Shown here: piece after piece, positions 8,789-17,964 of the stretch
Layout of the letters: each line of letters starts with the position of its first letter
How positions within the stretch are numbered: the stretch's first letter is position 1
Source of the DNA: Rhodospirillaceae bacterium
GTDB lineage: Bacteria; Pseudomonadota; Alphaproteobacteria; GCA-2731375
Direction of reading: 5' to 3'
NCBI GenBank assembly: GCA_018701215.1
Contig: JABIWH010000002.1
Coordinates: 1 to 58,905 of the forward strand
Length of the DNA: 58,905 bases
Notes under the pieces: generated by a model
What the model was told of the DNA's origin: nothing
The model's input: only the letters and a program-made list of their open reading frames with translations
Database searches by the model: none
Position numbers and translations under genes: made by a program

Positions 8789-11194
8789 ATGAAATGGTTC
8801 CGCCGTGGCCTTGTCGCCTTAATCTTCGTGCTGCTACTAGGTAGTGGCGGAGGCTTCATTTGGCTGCGGGGTTCACTACCAAAGGTCGATGGCAGCATCT
8901 CCCTGCCCGGTCTAGAGGCCCCGGTCGAAGTCGTACGGGACCGTCACGGCATACCCCACATCAATGCCAATAGCGAAACCGATGCCGCTTTCGCCCTGGG
9001 CTTCACGCACGCCCAGGACCGGCTCTGGCAGATGGAAATGAACCGCCGCATCGGCGCCGGCCGGCTGTCGGAAATTCTTGGCCAGGCAACCCTGGGCGTC
9101 GATCGGTTCCTGCGCATGCTGGGCCTGTACCACCATGCCGAGGCCACATTGCAGCATCTTTCGCCACAAACCCAAGCGGTGTTCGCCGCCTATGCCGCCG
9201 GCGTTAATGCGTTTCTAGAGAACCGCAGCGGACCGCTGCCGCTCGAATTCCTGATCCTGGGCCACCGGCCGGAGCCCTGGCGGATCGCCGACAGCATCGT
9301 CTGGACCAAGGTGATGGCCCTTGATCTGGGCGGCAATTGGCGCAAGGAGCTGACCCGCCTGCGTCTTGCCGGCCGCGTGGGCGTGGCCGGCATCAATGAT
9401 TTCATGGCTCCCTATGGCGAGGACATGCCCAGCGGAGTGCTGGCAGCGATGGCGATTGATGGCGGTTTGGCCGACAGGATCCTAAGCGACGATGGCTTGG
9501 CACGGATCCTCGGCGATGCCCATCTGCCTCTGGGTGAAGGTGCCGGCTCCAACAACTGGGTGGTCTCGGGCGAACGCAGCGCCACGGGCAAACCCTTGCT
9601 GGCCAATGATCCGCACCTGGGTCTGGCAACGCCCGCAATCTGGTATTTCGCACATCAGAACATCGCCGGGCGCAATGTTATTGGCGCCACTCTTCCTGGC
9701 GTGCCGACCACTATATTGGGCCGCAATGACACCATCGCCTGGGGTTTCACCAACACCCAGCCCGACGTCCAGGATCTGTATTTCGAGAAACTGGATCCCA
9801 CCGATCCCAACCGTTATCTAACGCCGGGCGGCCCGGTCGCCTTCGAGGTCCACGACGAAGTCATCAAGGTCAAGGATGCCGCCGATGTCATCATGCGAGT
9901 GCGGCGCACCCGCCATGGCCCGGTGTTGAGCGATGCCCACCGCGGCGCCGCAGCGGCCCTGCCCAAGGACTATGTACTGGCCCTATCCTGGACCGCCCTG
10001 CGGGATGATGATCTGACGCCGCAGGCCGGTGTTGAATTGTCCAAGGCGAAAAACTGGCTCGATTTCGTCGCCGCCCTGAAAAATTTCCACACCCCGCAAC
10101 AGAATATTGTCTACGGCGATGTGCGCGGCAACATTGGCTTTCTGGCACCGGGCCGGGTGCCGGTGCGCTCACCGGAAAACAAGGTCATGGGCACCATGCC
10201 GCAGCCGGGCTGGGACGGAAAATATGACTGGCAAGGGTTGATACCCTTTGCGGAACTGCCGCGCGGCTATAACCCCAAGGATGGCCTCATCGCCACGGCG
10301 AACCATAAAATCGTCGATGACGACTATCCCCATCACATCACTTTTGATTGGGCCGCGGGCTTCCGCGCCAGACGTATTCAAAGCCTGTTGCGGGCCCGTG
10401 AACGCCATTCCGTGGAAGGCTTTCGCGCCATGCAGGCCGACGTGGTCTCCCCCTTCGCCCGTGCCGCCCTGCCCTATATGCTGGCCATCAAGCCCGGATC
10501 AGAGCTGGCCCGCCAAGCTTTCAAGATGCTGGCGCCTTGGCAGGGAGAGATGGACCGGGACCGGGCCGAGCCGTTGATCTTCAATGCCTGGATCTGGCAA
10601 TTCGCCAAGCTGATCACGGAAGATGAATTAAGCGGCATTCAGGCCGATGTCTGGGGCCGGCGCGGACCGTTCGTGCTGCGCGTACTGCAAGACCGGCCCG
10701 AATGGTGCGACGACAGGCGGACCAAGGGCACGGAAAGCTGTAATGCCATGCTGATCCGCGCCCTGGACCAGGCCGTGCTCTGGATTTCGGAACGCCAGGG
10801 CGGCGAGGTCAGCGCCTGGCGTTGGGGAATGGAGCATTTGGCCCGCTCCAGCCACCGCCCGTTCGGCAAGGTCAACTACCTGCGCTATCTGTTCGATATC
10901 ACCGTGCCCGTCTCGGGCAGTGTCTATACGGTGAATGTGGGCGACTTCGATATCTTCAACCCGGAACGGCCCTTCGCATCCAAGCACGGGCCCAGCCTGC
11001 GCGCCATCTATGACCTGGATGATCCCGACCGTTCGCTGTTTATTCATTCCACGGGTCAGTCGGGCAATCCGCTTTCGCCGCATTACGCCGATATGGCCGA
11101 AACCTGGTCGGAAGGCGGCTATCTGCCCATGAGCACCCGGCCGGAGGACTACTTCGTCGGCGCCACGGGCACCTTGCGCCTACTGCCGCGATAG
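8789..11194 (+). CDS. penicillin acylase family hydrolase (Ntn hydrolase)
   Basis: An 801-aa self-processing amidase. The N-terminus has one hydrophobic segment (LVALIFVLLLGSGGGFIWL), so export to the periplasm is expected. The alpha-chain region holds the conserved VVRDRHGIPHINA and ALGFTHAQDRLWQMEMNRR. The autocleavage site is LGEGAGSNNWVVSG; Ser 254 becomes the N-terminal nucleophile of the beta chain, followed by LLANDPHLGL. The C-terminal YTVNVGDFDIFNPERPF and HSTGQSGNPLSPHYADM are typical of the family. Substrates in this family include N-acyl-homoserine lactones, cephalosporin or penicillin side chains and acyl amino acids; the sequence does not decide between them. It is a single gene transcribed towards the propeller gene. 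Confidence 0.92.
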   Translation: MKWFRRGLVALIFVLLLGSGGGFIWLRGSLPKVDGSISLPGLEAPVEVVRDRHGIPHINANSETDAAFALGFTHAQDRLWQMEMNRRIGAGRLSEILGQATLGVDRFLRMLGLYHHAEATLQHLSPQTQAVFAAYAAGVNAFLENRSGPLPLEFLILGHRPEPWRIADSIVWTKVMALDLGGNWRKELTRLRLAGRVGVAGINDFMAPYGEDMPSGVLAAMAIDGGLADRILSDDGLARILGDAHLPLGEGAGSNNWVVSGERSATGKPLLANDPHLGLATPAIWYFAHQNIAGRNVIGATLPGVPTTILGRNDTIAWGFTNTQPDVQDLYFEKLDPTDPNRYLTPGGPVAFEVHDEVIKVKDAADVIMRVRRTRHGPVLSDAHRGAAAALPKDYVLALSWTALRDDDLTPQAGVELSKAKNWLDFVAALKNFHTPQQNIVYGDVRGNIGFLAPGRVPVRSPENKVMGTMPQPGWDGKYDWQGLIPFAELPRGYNPKDGLIATANHKIVDDDYPHHITFDWAAGFRARRIQSLLRARERHSVEGFRAMQADVVSPFARAALPYMLAIKPGSELARQAFKMLAPWQGEMDRDRAEPLIFNAWIWQFAKLITEDELSGIQADVWGRRGPFVLRVLQDRPEWCDDRRTKGTESCNAMLIRALDQAVLWISERQGGEVSAWRWGMEHLARSSHRPFGKVNYLRYLFDITVPVSGSVYTVNVGDFDIFNPERPFASKHGPSLRAIYDLDDPDRSLFIHSTGQSGNPLSPHYADMAETWSEGGYLPMSTRPEDYFVGATGTLRLLPR

Positions 11195-11239
11195 CGCACA
11201 TTTGCCGCACGCTACGATTTTGGGGAAGGGAAATTGATC

Positions 11240-12310
11240 ATGGCTTATTCGGTATTCGTCGGCGCGGGGCAGTGGGTTGGCGTGGTGGATGACGAACGGG
11301 CCCAGGGCCTGTTTGGCTTCGATGCGGATTTGGGGGAATGGCAACCAATCAACGAAGGCCTGCCCGATAATCTTGAAGTCCGCTATATCGCGATCCGCCC
11401 GGACCAACCGCAAACGGTCTATGCCGGTACCCAGGAAGGCCCCTATGTTTCCAATGACGGCGGGATGAACTGGCGCGCCCTGCCGCTGCCCGAAGGCACC
11501 GCCGCCGAGGACAAGGTGGTCTGGTCGATCTGCCTGGATCCCTCTGATGCTGAAACCATCTACGTGGGCACCCAGGGCACAACGGTCTTCCGCAGCCGCA
11601 ACGGCGGCGCCGATTGGCAGCGCCTGCCCATCGAACCGCCCGAGGGCTGTTTGAAGGCAAACTTTCCCATGCGGGTAATCCGTATCGCCGTGGCCAGCCA
11701 CGACCCGGATGATATCCTGGTCGCTTTCGAGATTGGCGGCCTGGTGCGTAGCCGGGATGGCGGCCAAACCTGGCAAAGCTGTAACAAAGTCTTGTTGGAG
11801 ATGACCGGGCAACAGCATCTGAAAAGCGCCATCGTTTCCGACAACGAGATCGAAGGCATGATGGATTCCCATGCCCTGGCATTGAGCGCCAAACATCCCG
11901 ACACGGTCTGGCTGGCCAACCGCATGGGATTGTTCCGCAGCGATGACAACGGAACGGACTGGTCCGAATTCGGCATTGGCCGTTTCTCGCCCCTGACCTA
12001 CGCCCGTGACGTCATGGTCTCCGGCCATGATAGTGAGCGTATGTACGCCGCGCTATCTGTTGCCGCCATGAGCGATGCCGGCTCCCTCTACCGAAGCGAC
12101 GATTTCGGCACCACCTGGTCCCGCTTCGACCATGATGTCTCCATCGACAGCACCCTGATGGTGGTGGCCGAAAGCGTCACCACGCCCGACCGGGTCTATT
12201 GCGCCGCCCGCCGGGGGCAGGTTTTTGGCACCGAGGACGGCGGTGAAACCTGGCAGACCTATCAATTGCCCGATGGCGTACAGGGGGTATATGCCCTGGC
12301 CTGTGCTTGA
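11240..12310 (+). CDS. Asp-box (BNR) beta-propeller protein
   Basis: A 356-aa cytoplasmic protein without a signal peptide, built from repeated Asp-box hairpins (S/T-x-D-x-G-x-x-W). I can see six: YVSNDGGMNW, FRSRNGGADW, VRSRDGGQTW, FRSDDNGTDW, YRSDDFGTTW and FGTEDGGETW. The spacing fits a six- or seven-bladed propeller of the sialidase/VPS10/Ycf48-like type. No sialidase arginine triad is apparent, so a glycosidase activity is not supported. The ATG at 11240 is preferred over TTG at 11234 because AGGG lies nine bases before it. Its stop codon overlaps the start of the creatininase-like gene (TGATG), so the two are translationally coupled and may act together. Confidence 0.8.
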   Translation: MAYSVFVGAGQWVGVVDDERAQGLFGFDADLGEWQPINEGLPDNLEVRYIAIRPDQPQTVYAGTQEGPYVSNDGGMNWRALPLPEGTAAEDKVVWSICLDPSDAETIYVGTQGTTVFRSRNGGADWQRLPIEPPEGCLKANFPMRVIRIAVASHDPDDILVAFEIGGLVRSRDGGQTWQSCNKVLLEMTGQQHLKSAIVSDNEIEGMMDSHALALSAKHPDTVWLANRMGLFRSDDNGTDWSEFGIGRFSPLTYARDVMVSGHDSERMYAALSVAAMSDAGSLYRSDDFGTTWSRFDHDVSIDSTLMVVAESVTTPDRVYCAARRGQVFGTEDGGETWQTYQLPDGVQGVYALACA

Positions 12311-13110
12311 TGCGGCTGTTCCTTTGGGCAATGGCACTGATCCTGGCCGCCCAGACCGCGCCGGCATCGGCCAAGTCTCTGCCAACGGTGTTTCTGGCGG
12401 AAATGACATCGCCGGAGGTGGGCCGGGCACTGCAACAGGGCGTGCGCACCATCATTATTCCCACGGGCGGCATCGAACAGGGCGGACCGCACCTGGTGTT
12501 GGGCAAGCACAACCATATTGTCCGCCGGGCCGCGGCAGCGCTGGCCCGGGCTTTGGGGGATGCCCTGGTAGCACCCGTGATGGTCTATGTACCCGAGGGC
12601 CCGGTCGATCCGCCCCAGGGGCACATGGCCTTCCCCGGTACCATAAGTCTGCCCGAGCCGGTGTTCCAATCCGTGTTGGAAGCCGCCGCCCGCAGCTTCA
12701 AGGCGCATGGCTTTCGCCAGATATTGTTGCTGGGCGATAGCGGTGGCAACCAGCGTGGCCAGGGGCGGGTCGCGGCAAAATTAAGCCGGGAATGGGCCGG
12801 CGGCGGGATTGGGGTACTGCATATCTCTGACTATTATGATCCGGAGGCGAATGGGCAATTCGATTGGCTGCGCCGAAACGGCCTGGCGGCGGCGGCCAAA
12901 AGCGGGCATGCCGATTTGCGTGATACATCCGAGTTGCTGGCGGCGCATGCCAAGGGCGTGCGCAATGATATGATTGCCAAGGCGGGCAGTGATCGGGGCG
13001 TCACCGGAAATCCCAAAGGCGCCTCCCCCGTGCTGGGTGATAGGCTGTTGCAATTGAAATTCGCGGCGGCCCTGGCCCAGGTCCGGCGTTGGCGTGCGGG
13101 CCATGAATAG
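12310..13110 (+). CDS. exported creatininase-family protein with altered metal ligands
   Basis: A 266-aa protein with an N-terminal signal peptide (LFLWAMALILAAQTAPASA). The family fold is marked by IIPTGGIEQGGPHLVLGKHNH and LLLGDSGGNQRGQG. In creatininase the metal ligands lie in E-x-H and in an Asp eleven residues after the first Glu, plus His and Glu in an NGH motif. Here the Glu is kept, but the next His position is Gly, the Asp position is His (GKHN) and NGH is GDS. It therefore belongs to a divergent subgroup whose metal site, if any, differs. Periplasmic location is unusual for the family. It starts inside the stop codon of the propeller gene. Amidohydrolase activity is unproven. Confidence 0.78.
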   Translation: MRLFLWAMALILAAQTAPASAKSLPTVFLAEMTSPEVGRALQQGVRTIIIPTGGIEQGGPHLVLGKHNHIVRRAAAALARALGDALVAPVMVYVPEGPVDPPQGHMAFPGTISLPEPVFQSVLEAAARSFKAHGFRQILLLGDSGGNQRGQGRVAAKLSREWAGGGIGVLHISDYYDPEANGQFDWLRRNGLAAAAKSGHADLRDTSELLAAHAKGVRNDMIAKAGSDRGVTGNPKGASPVLGDRLLQLKFAAALAQVRRWRAGHE

Positions 13111-13130
13111 ATAGGTAGGACGTTTAATCG

Positions 13131-13877
13131 ATGTATGGTTCGCTTTTGTTGGCCGATCCGGGCGGGGTTTTGCTCTGGGCCGGGATCACCGCCTTTGTCG
13201 CCGGGCTGATGCGCGGTTTCGCCGGTTTCGGCTCGGCCATTCTAATGGCACCGATCTTTGCCGTATTGCTTGGCCCGGTGCACATGGTGCCCATGGTGGC
13301 GGCGATCGAGCTGCCCATGAGCGTGATGCTATTTTTGGGCAGCCGCCGCGATGTGGAATGGAAATTCGTCGCGCCGCTGTCGGCCATAGCCATGGCCGCC
13401 ATGCCCGTGGGCATCTGGCTGCTGGTCAGCCTGGACGCCAGCGCCATCACCAAGGCGGTCTCGGTCATCGTGCTGTTGTTCGTCGCCGTCCTGATCACCG
13501 GCTGGCGCTATCAGGGGCCGCGACCGCTGGCGCTAACCCTGGGCATTGGCGGCATCTCCGGCGCCATGATGGCAACCACGTCCGTCGGCGGGCCGCCGGT
13601 ATTGTTGTATATGCTGGCCGCCGCCATGCCAGCGGCGACCATTCGGGCCAATATCGTGGCCTATTATCTGCTCACCGGTTTTGTCCTGGTGACCATGGTC
13701 ATGCTGGCCTCGCCCACCGCGCTGGCCGCCGTGATTGATGCCTTGGTCTTACTGCCGATCATTCTGGCCAGCTCCTGGACCGGCAGCCGACTGGCGGGTA
13801 AGGCGGCGGATCAGACCTATCGCTGGATCGCCTATATCTTTCTGGCGGCCGCCGGTCTAATTGGCCTGATTGGTTAG
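13131..13877 (+). CDS. TauE/SafE-family membrane permease
   Basis: A 248-aa inner-membrane protein with about seven or eight hydrophobic segments and two internally related halves, each beginning with a Gly-rich turn (GLMRGFAGFGSAILMAPIFAV and LGIGGISGAMMATTSVGGPP). This is the TauE/SafE (DUF81) family, whose characterised members export sulfite, sulfoacetate or related organic anions. The substrate is not determined by sequence. It follows the creatininase-like gene by 20 bases and may share its transcript. Its stop overlaps the stop of the convergent RDD gene (TTAG). Confidence 0.88.
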   Translation: MYGSLLLADPGGVLLWAGITAFVAGLMRGFAGFGSAILMAPIFAVLLGPVHMVPMVAAIELPMSVMLFLGSRRDVEWKFVAPLSAIAMAAMPVGIWLLVSLDASAITKAVSVIVLLFVAVLITGWRYQGPRPLALTLGIGGISGAMMATTSVGGPPVLLYMLAAAMPAATIRANIVAYYLLTGFVLVTMVMLASPTALAAVIDALVLLPIILASSWTGSRLAGKAADQTYRWIAYIFLAAAGLIGLIG

Positions 13878-14407
13878 CCAGGGGCCCCAAGACGGCGCAG
13901 ATGCAGATCGTTGACCGTCACCGTGCCGGCGAGCAGATCATGCAGACAACGGCCGCGCGGGTTAAAGAACGACACGCCGAGGATCAGGAAATTAGTGATC
14001 GCGGCGGAGGCGATAAACAGCACGGTCTGTAACGCCGCCTGAGCATAGCCCGGACGATGGCCGTTCCAGGCGACCACGCGCAGATCCATTACCCGCATCC
14101 CCACCGTGGCGTTCGAGGCGCCGCCGATCAGCAAGGTGTGATAGGCGAAGGGCAGCAAAAACGCCGCCAGGCTCAGGACCGGAAACAGCAGACCAAGGGT
14201 GATCAAGGCAAAGACGCTGCCGAAAACCCATAGCGCCAGCCAAAGACAGACAATGATCGAGATATCGATAAGATAGGCGATCAGGCGTTTGACCCGAATG
14301 CCGTCGTAAAGTTCAGGCGCATCAAGTGGGTCCGGCGCCTCGTTGGGCCAGGCCTTGGTTTCGTTGTCGCGGTTTCCATCCAGTTTAGGAACCGATATCG
14401 CACGCAC
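13874..14407 (-). CDS. RDD family membrane protein
   Basis: A 177-aa protein with the RDD signature RVKRLIAYLIDISIIV and three to four hydrophobic helices. The end carries NPRGRCLHDLLAGTVTV, the usual closing motif of the family. I chose the GTG at 14407 because GGAGG lies seven bases upstream; the longer reading from TTG adds MGGCK over the ribosome site itself. RDD proteins are poorly understood; some act in ion transport. In many Alphaproteobacteria an RDD gene sits near hemB and the N-degron transferase gene. All three are present in this window but not adjacent. Confidence 0.85.
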   Translation of the reverse strand: MRAISVPKLDGNRDNETKAWPNEAPDPLDAPELYDGIRVKRLIAYLIDISIIVCLWLALWVFGSVFALITLGLLFPVLSLAAFLLPFAYHTLLIGGASNATVGMRVMDLRVVAWNGHRPGYAQAALQTVLFIASAAITNFLILGVSFFNPRGRCLHDLLAGTVTVNDLHLRRLGAPG

Positions 14408-14473
14408 CTTGCATCCTCCCAATTTTAATCGCTGTCATCATGACAGATAGGAAGCTTTCAGATAAGCGCCATT

Positions 14474-14496
14474 CGGACTTGTCAGACCGAAGTCCG
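14474..14496. promoter_or_regulatory. inverted repeat between divergent RDD and acyl-CoA dehydrogenase genes
   Basis: Arms CGGACTT (14474-14480) and AAGTCCG (14490-14496) form a perfect 7-bp inverted repeat with a 9-base spacer. It lies about 90 bases before the acyl-CoA dehydrogenase start and 67 bases before the RDD start. The geometry suits a dimeric repressor operator of the kind TetR-type regulators use on acyl-CoA genes, or a leader hairpin. No regulator gene is adjacent. Confidence 0.3.
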
Positions 14497-14587
14497 GACG
14501 GCTGTAGTGGCGAATTGCGGTGCGGCATGGGAATGGGTAGTGTCTTGGTTCGAGGACACCTAATTCATCAACAGGGGACGTGTAAGC

Positions 14588-15835
14588 ATGTCGGGACCAG
14601 ATCAGGAACTTTTCAATTTGGCCATGTCGGATGAATCACGTCCGCTCATGTACGCGGTACAAAAACACATTGCCGAGAATGTCGATCCCATTACCGAAGA
14701 GTTCTTTGCTCTCAATCATGGCAAGGCAGACCGTTGGGTCTGGCATCCGCGCCAGCTGGAATTGCTCGACGGCGCCAAGGCGAAGGCCAAGGAGACCGGG
14801 CTGTGGAACTTCTTTTTGCCTGATGCCGAAACCGGCGAAGGGCTGAGCAATCTTGACTATGCCTACATCGCCGCCGAACTTGGCAAGAGCCCCCTGGCCC
14901 CCGAGACCCTGAATTGCAGCGCGCCTGACACCGGCAATATGGAAGTGTTGGAGCGGGTCGGCACGCCGGAACAAAAGGATAGATGGCTGACGCCGCTGCT
15001 AAACGGAGAAATCCGCTCCGCCTATGCCATGACCGAACCCGGCGTAGCCTCCTCGGATGCCAAGAACGTCGCCACCCATGCGGTGCTGGAAGACGGCGAA
15101 TGGGTCATCAACGGCGAGAAGTACTATATTTCCGGCGCCGGCGATCCGCGCTGCAAGATCATGATCGTCATGGTCAAGACCTCGCCCGATGCGGCACCAT
15201 CCCGCCAGCAGTCGCAGATCCTGGTGCCCATCGATACCCCCGGCGTCGAGATTGTGGAGCCGATGCAGTTTTTCGGCGAAGACGGCGCGCCGCACGGCCA
15301 TATGCGCATCCTGTTCAACAATGTCCGCGTGCCGGAGGAAAACATCCTGTTGGGTGAAGGCCGCGGCTTCGAGATTTCGCAGGTGCGCCTGGGCCCGGGC
15401 CGGATTCATCACTGCATGCGCTCAATCGGCCAGGCGGAAAAGGCGTTGGAGCTGATGGTCAAACGGGCGGGGGGCCGCGAGGCCTTCGGCAGGCCAATTC
15501 TCAGGCTGGGCAAGAATCTTGAAGTAATCGCGCGGGCCCGCATCGAAATCGATGCCATGCGATTGATGGTGCTACAAGCCGCCAAGGCCATGGACGTTAT
15601 GGGCAACCGCGAGGCCCGCGTCTATGTCTCCGGCGTCAAGGCCATGGTGCCTGAAAAAGTATGCCGGATTATCGATGAAGCGATCCAGATGCACGGCGCC
15701 ACCGGCGTCTCGCAGTGGACACCGCTGCCCGGCATGTATGTGCAGCAACGGGTTCTGCGTCTGGCCGATGGTCCGGATGAAGTCCATCACATGGTTGTCG
15801 GACGCGCCGAAGCCCAAAAACACGTGGCCTGGTAA
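14588..15835 (+). CDS. acyl-CoA dehydrogenase (ACAD10/11-like)
   Basis: A 415-aa FAD enzyme that introduces the alpha-beta double bond into acyl-CoA. FAD and substrate motifs are present: AYAMTEPGVASSDAKN, GEWVINGEKYYISGAGD, GRIHHCMRSIGQAEKALELM, REAFGRPI, IQMHGATGVSQWTPL and the C-terminal LADGPDEVH, in which the acidic residue takes the place of the catalytic base in this branch. These features match the ACAD10/11 group, which in other organisms also acts on 4-hydroxyacyl-CoA-derived or long-chain substrates. The true substrate cannot be read from sequence. A GGGGA ribosome site lies about ten bases before the ATG. It converges on motB. Confidence 0.93.
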   Translation: MSGPDQELFNLAMSDESRPLMYAVQKHIAENVDPITEEFFALNHGKADRWVWHPRQLELLDGAKAKAKETGLWNFFLPDAETGEGLSNLDYAYIAAELGKSPLAPETLNCSAPDTGNMEVLERVGTPEQKDRWLTPLLNGEIRSAYAMTEPGVASSDAKNVATHAVLEDGEWVINGEKYYISGAGDPRCKIMIVMVKTSPDAAPSRQQSQILVPIDTPGVEIVEPMQFFGEDGAPHGHMRILFNNVRVPEENILLGEGRGFEISQVRLGPGRIHHCMRSIGQAEKALELMVKRAGGREAFGRPILRLGKNLEVIARARIEIDAMRLMVLQAAKAMDVMGNREARVYVSGVKAMVPEKVCRIIDEAIQMHGATGVSQWTPLPGMYVQQRVLRLADGPDEVHHMVVGRAEAQKHVAW

Positions 15836-15864
15836 GCCGACGGGTCTATGTTCTGTGGAGAGGT

Positions 15865-16797
15865 CTAGTTATCCGGGGCCGGCGGGGCCGAGGGCATTAA
15901 GGCGGCTTCGCGCAGCAGCACGATGGATATGCGCCGATTGGTGGGCAATGTGGGATCCTCGGGCACCAGGGGATCGGTATCCGCCTTGCCGCTGACCGTG
16001 GCTATGCGGCTGATGGGGACACCAAAACCGACCAGGGTACGGCGCGAGGCATTAGCCCGCTCTGCCGATAGTTCCCAGTTACTGTAATCATTCCGGCCAC
16101 GGAAAGGAATGGAGTCCGTATGGCCCGTAATGGCGATCTGGTTCGGCATGCGGTGAATGATATCGGCGACCTTTTCCAATATCTTCTGCAGATTTTCCTG
16201 CATGGTCGAGCCTCCGGAAGGAAACATCGAGGCGTTTTCCTGATCCACCAGCTGAATGCGCAAACCTTCGGGCGTATTGTCGACAATCAAATTCTTAGCC
16301 ATATCCGAAAGACCGGGTGAATCCTGCATGGCCTGACGCAAGGCTTCCTCGGCATTTTCGAACTCTTCCTGTTCCCGTTCGGCCATCTGGCGCAACAGCT
16401 CTCGTTCTTCCAGCTGCTTGGCTTCCTCATGCCCGGCTTCGCCTTCTTTCTGGTCTTCGTCCTCTTCCGCCGGTTTGCGCTGCCGGGGTGGGGCCATTTC
16501 CATCACCACCGATGGCGGCGAGCTTTGTCCAACCCGGGCGCCTTCCGTGGACATGGACATGCCGCCCATGATGCCGCCGCTGCCCGAAGTGGATTTGGAC
16601 GCTGCAGAAGGCGCAAAATAGTCAGCCACGCCATGGCGCTGTTCATCAGTGGTCACATTCAACAGCCAGAGCAGCAGGAAGAATGCCATCATGGCGGTCA
16701 CGAAATCGGCATACGCGACCTTCCAGGCGCCACCATGGTGGCCGCCGCCGCCCTTGACGACTTTTTTGATAACAATTGTGGCTTCGCCGTTCGCCAT
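15865..16797 (-). CDS. motB: flagellar motor stator protein MotB
   Basis: A 310-aa stator subunit. A short cytoplasmic N-terminus is followed by one membrane helix, WKVAYADFVTAMMAFFLLL, with the proton-binding Asp at residue 31. A Glu/Gln-rich, probably coiled linker follows (about 100-150; EEDEDQKEGEAGHEEAKQLEE), then an OmpA-like peptidoglycan-binding domain (ITGHTDSIPF, NWELSAERANASRRTL). With MotA it forms the ion channel that drives flagellar rotation. The linker is more acidic than usual. GAGG lies nine bases before the ATG. It follows motA by 33 bases in one operon. Confidence 0.96.
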   Translation of the reverse strand: MANGEATIVIKKVVKGGGGHHGGAWKVAYADFVTAMMAFFLLLWLLNVTTDEQRHGVADYFAPSAASKSTSGSGGIMGGMSMSTEGARVGQSSPPSVVMEMAPPRQRKPAEEDEDQKEGEAGHEEAKQLEERELLRQMAEREQEEFENAEEALRQAMQDSPGLSDMAKNLIVDNTPEGLRIQLVDQENASMFPSGGSTMQENLQKILEKVADIIHRMPNQIAITGHTDSIPFRGRNDYSNWELSAERANASRRTLVGFGVPISRIATVSGKADTDPLVPEDPTLPTNRRISIVLLREAALMPSAPPAPDN

Positions 16798-16830
16798 GAT
16801 CTATCGCCTCAATGCCTCCTACCGGCGACC

Positions 16831-17688
16831 CTAAGCAGGTGCCAGTTCAGCCGTTGCATCCTCAAGCTCGATAAAGCTCGGCCGATCATGACCGGACAGG
16901 GTCTTGCGCGCGAATTCAACGGATATAGCCGGCGCATAGCCTTGCACGTGGGCTAAAATACCCGAGCGCATGCATTCAAGATATTTGAACTCCGCTTCGC
17001 AGTAGAAACCCAGATAGGCCCCCATGGGCGCAACCAGGCCGTATGACATCAAAATGCCAAAGAAAGTGCCGACCAGGGCGCCGCCGATCAACATGCCCAA
17101 CACTTCAGGCGGTTCCGAGATCGAGCCCATGGTGACAATAACGCCCAACACCGCCGCGACAATGCCAAAGGCGGGCAGGCCTTCACCCAACGCCCCCACG
17201 GCATGGGCCACGGCATGCGCCTCATGTTTCCGGGATTCGATATCTTCGTCCATCATGGCTTCCAGTTCATGCGGATTTTCCGTACCCATGGTGATCAAAC
17301 GCAAGGTGTCGCATAGAAAATCAGACGCATCATGGTTCTTCATGAAGACGGGATAATTGGTGAAAATGGTACTATCTTCAGGGTTTTCGATGTGCGCTTC
17401 CAGAGCCAGGGCGCCCTTGCTCTTGGCCAGTTTGAACAAGGAAAATTGCAAACAAAGTAATTCCACATAGTCCTGCTTGGAGTAGGGCGAGCTTTTCAGC
17501 AACCGGCCAAGGTGTTTGCCCGTGGCCATGGTGACTTCCTTGGGGTTGGAAATAACGAAGCCACCCAGGGCGGCGCCCAGGATGATCAGAAACTCCAATG
17601 GCTGCCACAGCACCCGCAGATCGCCATGTGGCATATAACCGCCGACCACAGAGCCAAACACGATCACCAATCCAATTATAAAAAACAT
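16831..17688 (-). CDS. motA: flagellar motor stator protein MotA
   Basis: A 285-aa inner-membrane stator subunit with four hydrophobic segments: two at the N-terminus (MFFIIGLVIVFGSVVGGY and LEFLIILGAALGGFVIS) and two after the cytoplasmic loop (LPAFGIVAAVLGVIVTMG and LIGGALVGTFFGILMSYG). The cytoplasmic loop carries the charged face that contacts FliG, and the conserved Pro of the third helix is seen in GEGLPAFG. The long form resembles other alphaproteobacterial MotA proteins. It is the first gene of motA-motB. The stator genes lie about 6 kb from the flagellin gene rather than in a flagellar cluster. Confidence 0.96.
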   Translation of the reverse strand: MFFIIGLVIVFGSVVGGYMPHGDLRVLWQPLEFLIILGAALGGFVISNPKEVTMATGKHLGRLLKSSPYSKQDYVELLCLQFSLFKLAKSKGALALEAHIENPEDSTIFTNYPVFMKNHDASDFLCDTLRLITMGTENPHELEAMMDEDIESRKHEAHAVAHAVGALGEGLPAFGIVAAVLGVIVTMGSISEPPEVLGMLIGGALVGTFFGILMSYGLVAPMGAYLGFYCEAEFKYLECMRSGILAHVQGYAPAISVEFARKTLSGHDRPSFIELEDATAELAPA

Positions 17689-17708
17689 ATCTCGCCCATC
17701 AATCTGAG

Positions 17709-17723
17709 GCCTGGAAACCAGGC
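17709..17723. promoter_or_regulatory. small perfect hairpin upstream of motA
   Basis: GCCTGG and CCAGGC are separated by AAA, giving a perfect 6-bp stem 21 bases before the motA start codon. It could be part of the motA 5' leader or a repressor site. The rest of the 276-base gap up to the flavin reductase gene shows no further structure that I trust. Confidence 0.25.
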
Positions 17724-17964
17724 ATTGCCAACAGCGACCGCCATGGCTACGCAGTCGAACTTGGATGCTGGCGAGATAAGGTTAAGATAGCGTTAGTTCA
17801 GGGCGTTTAAGTCCTGGCGCGGCTTGGCTTTTCGGCCTAATTCAGTATATGCGTATTTTGCCTGCCAATTTCTTTCTAATAGTTTTAATATGGCATGACT
17901 GCGGCATACGGGGGACATCTGTTCAAAACAGCAGTTTGTAATGGGAATGTTGGGGAACACGATC

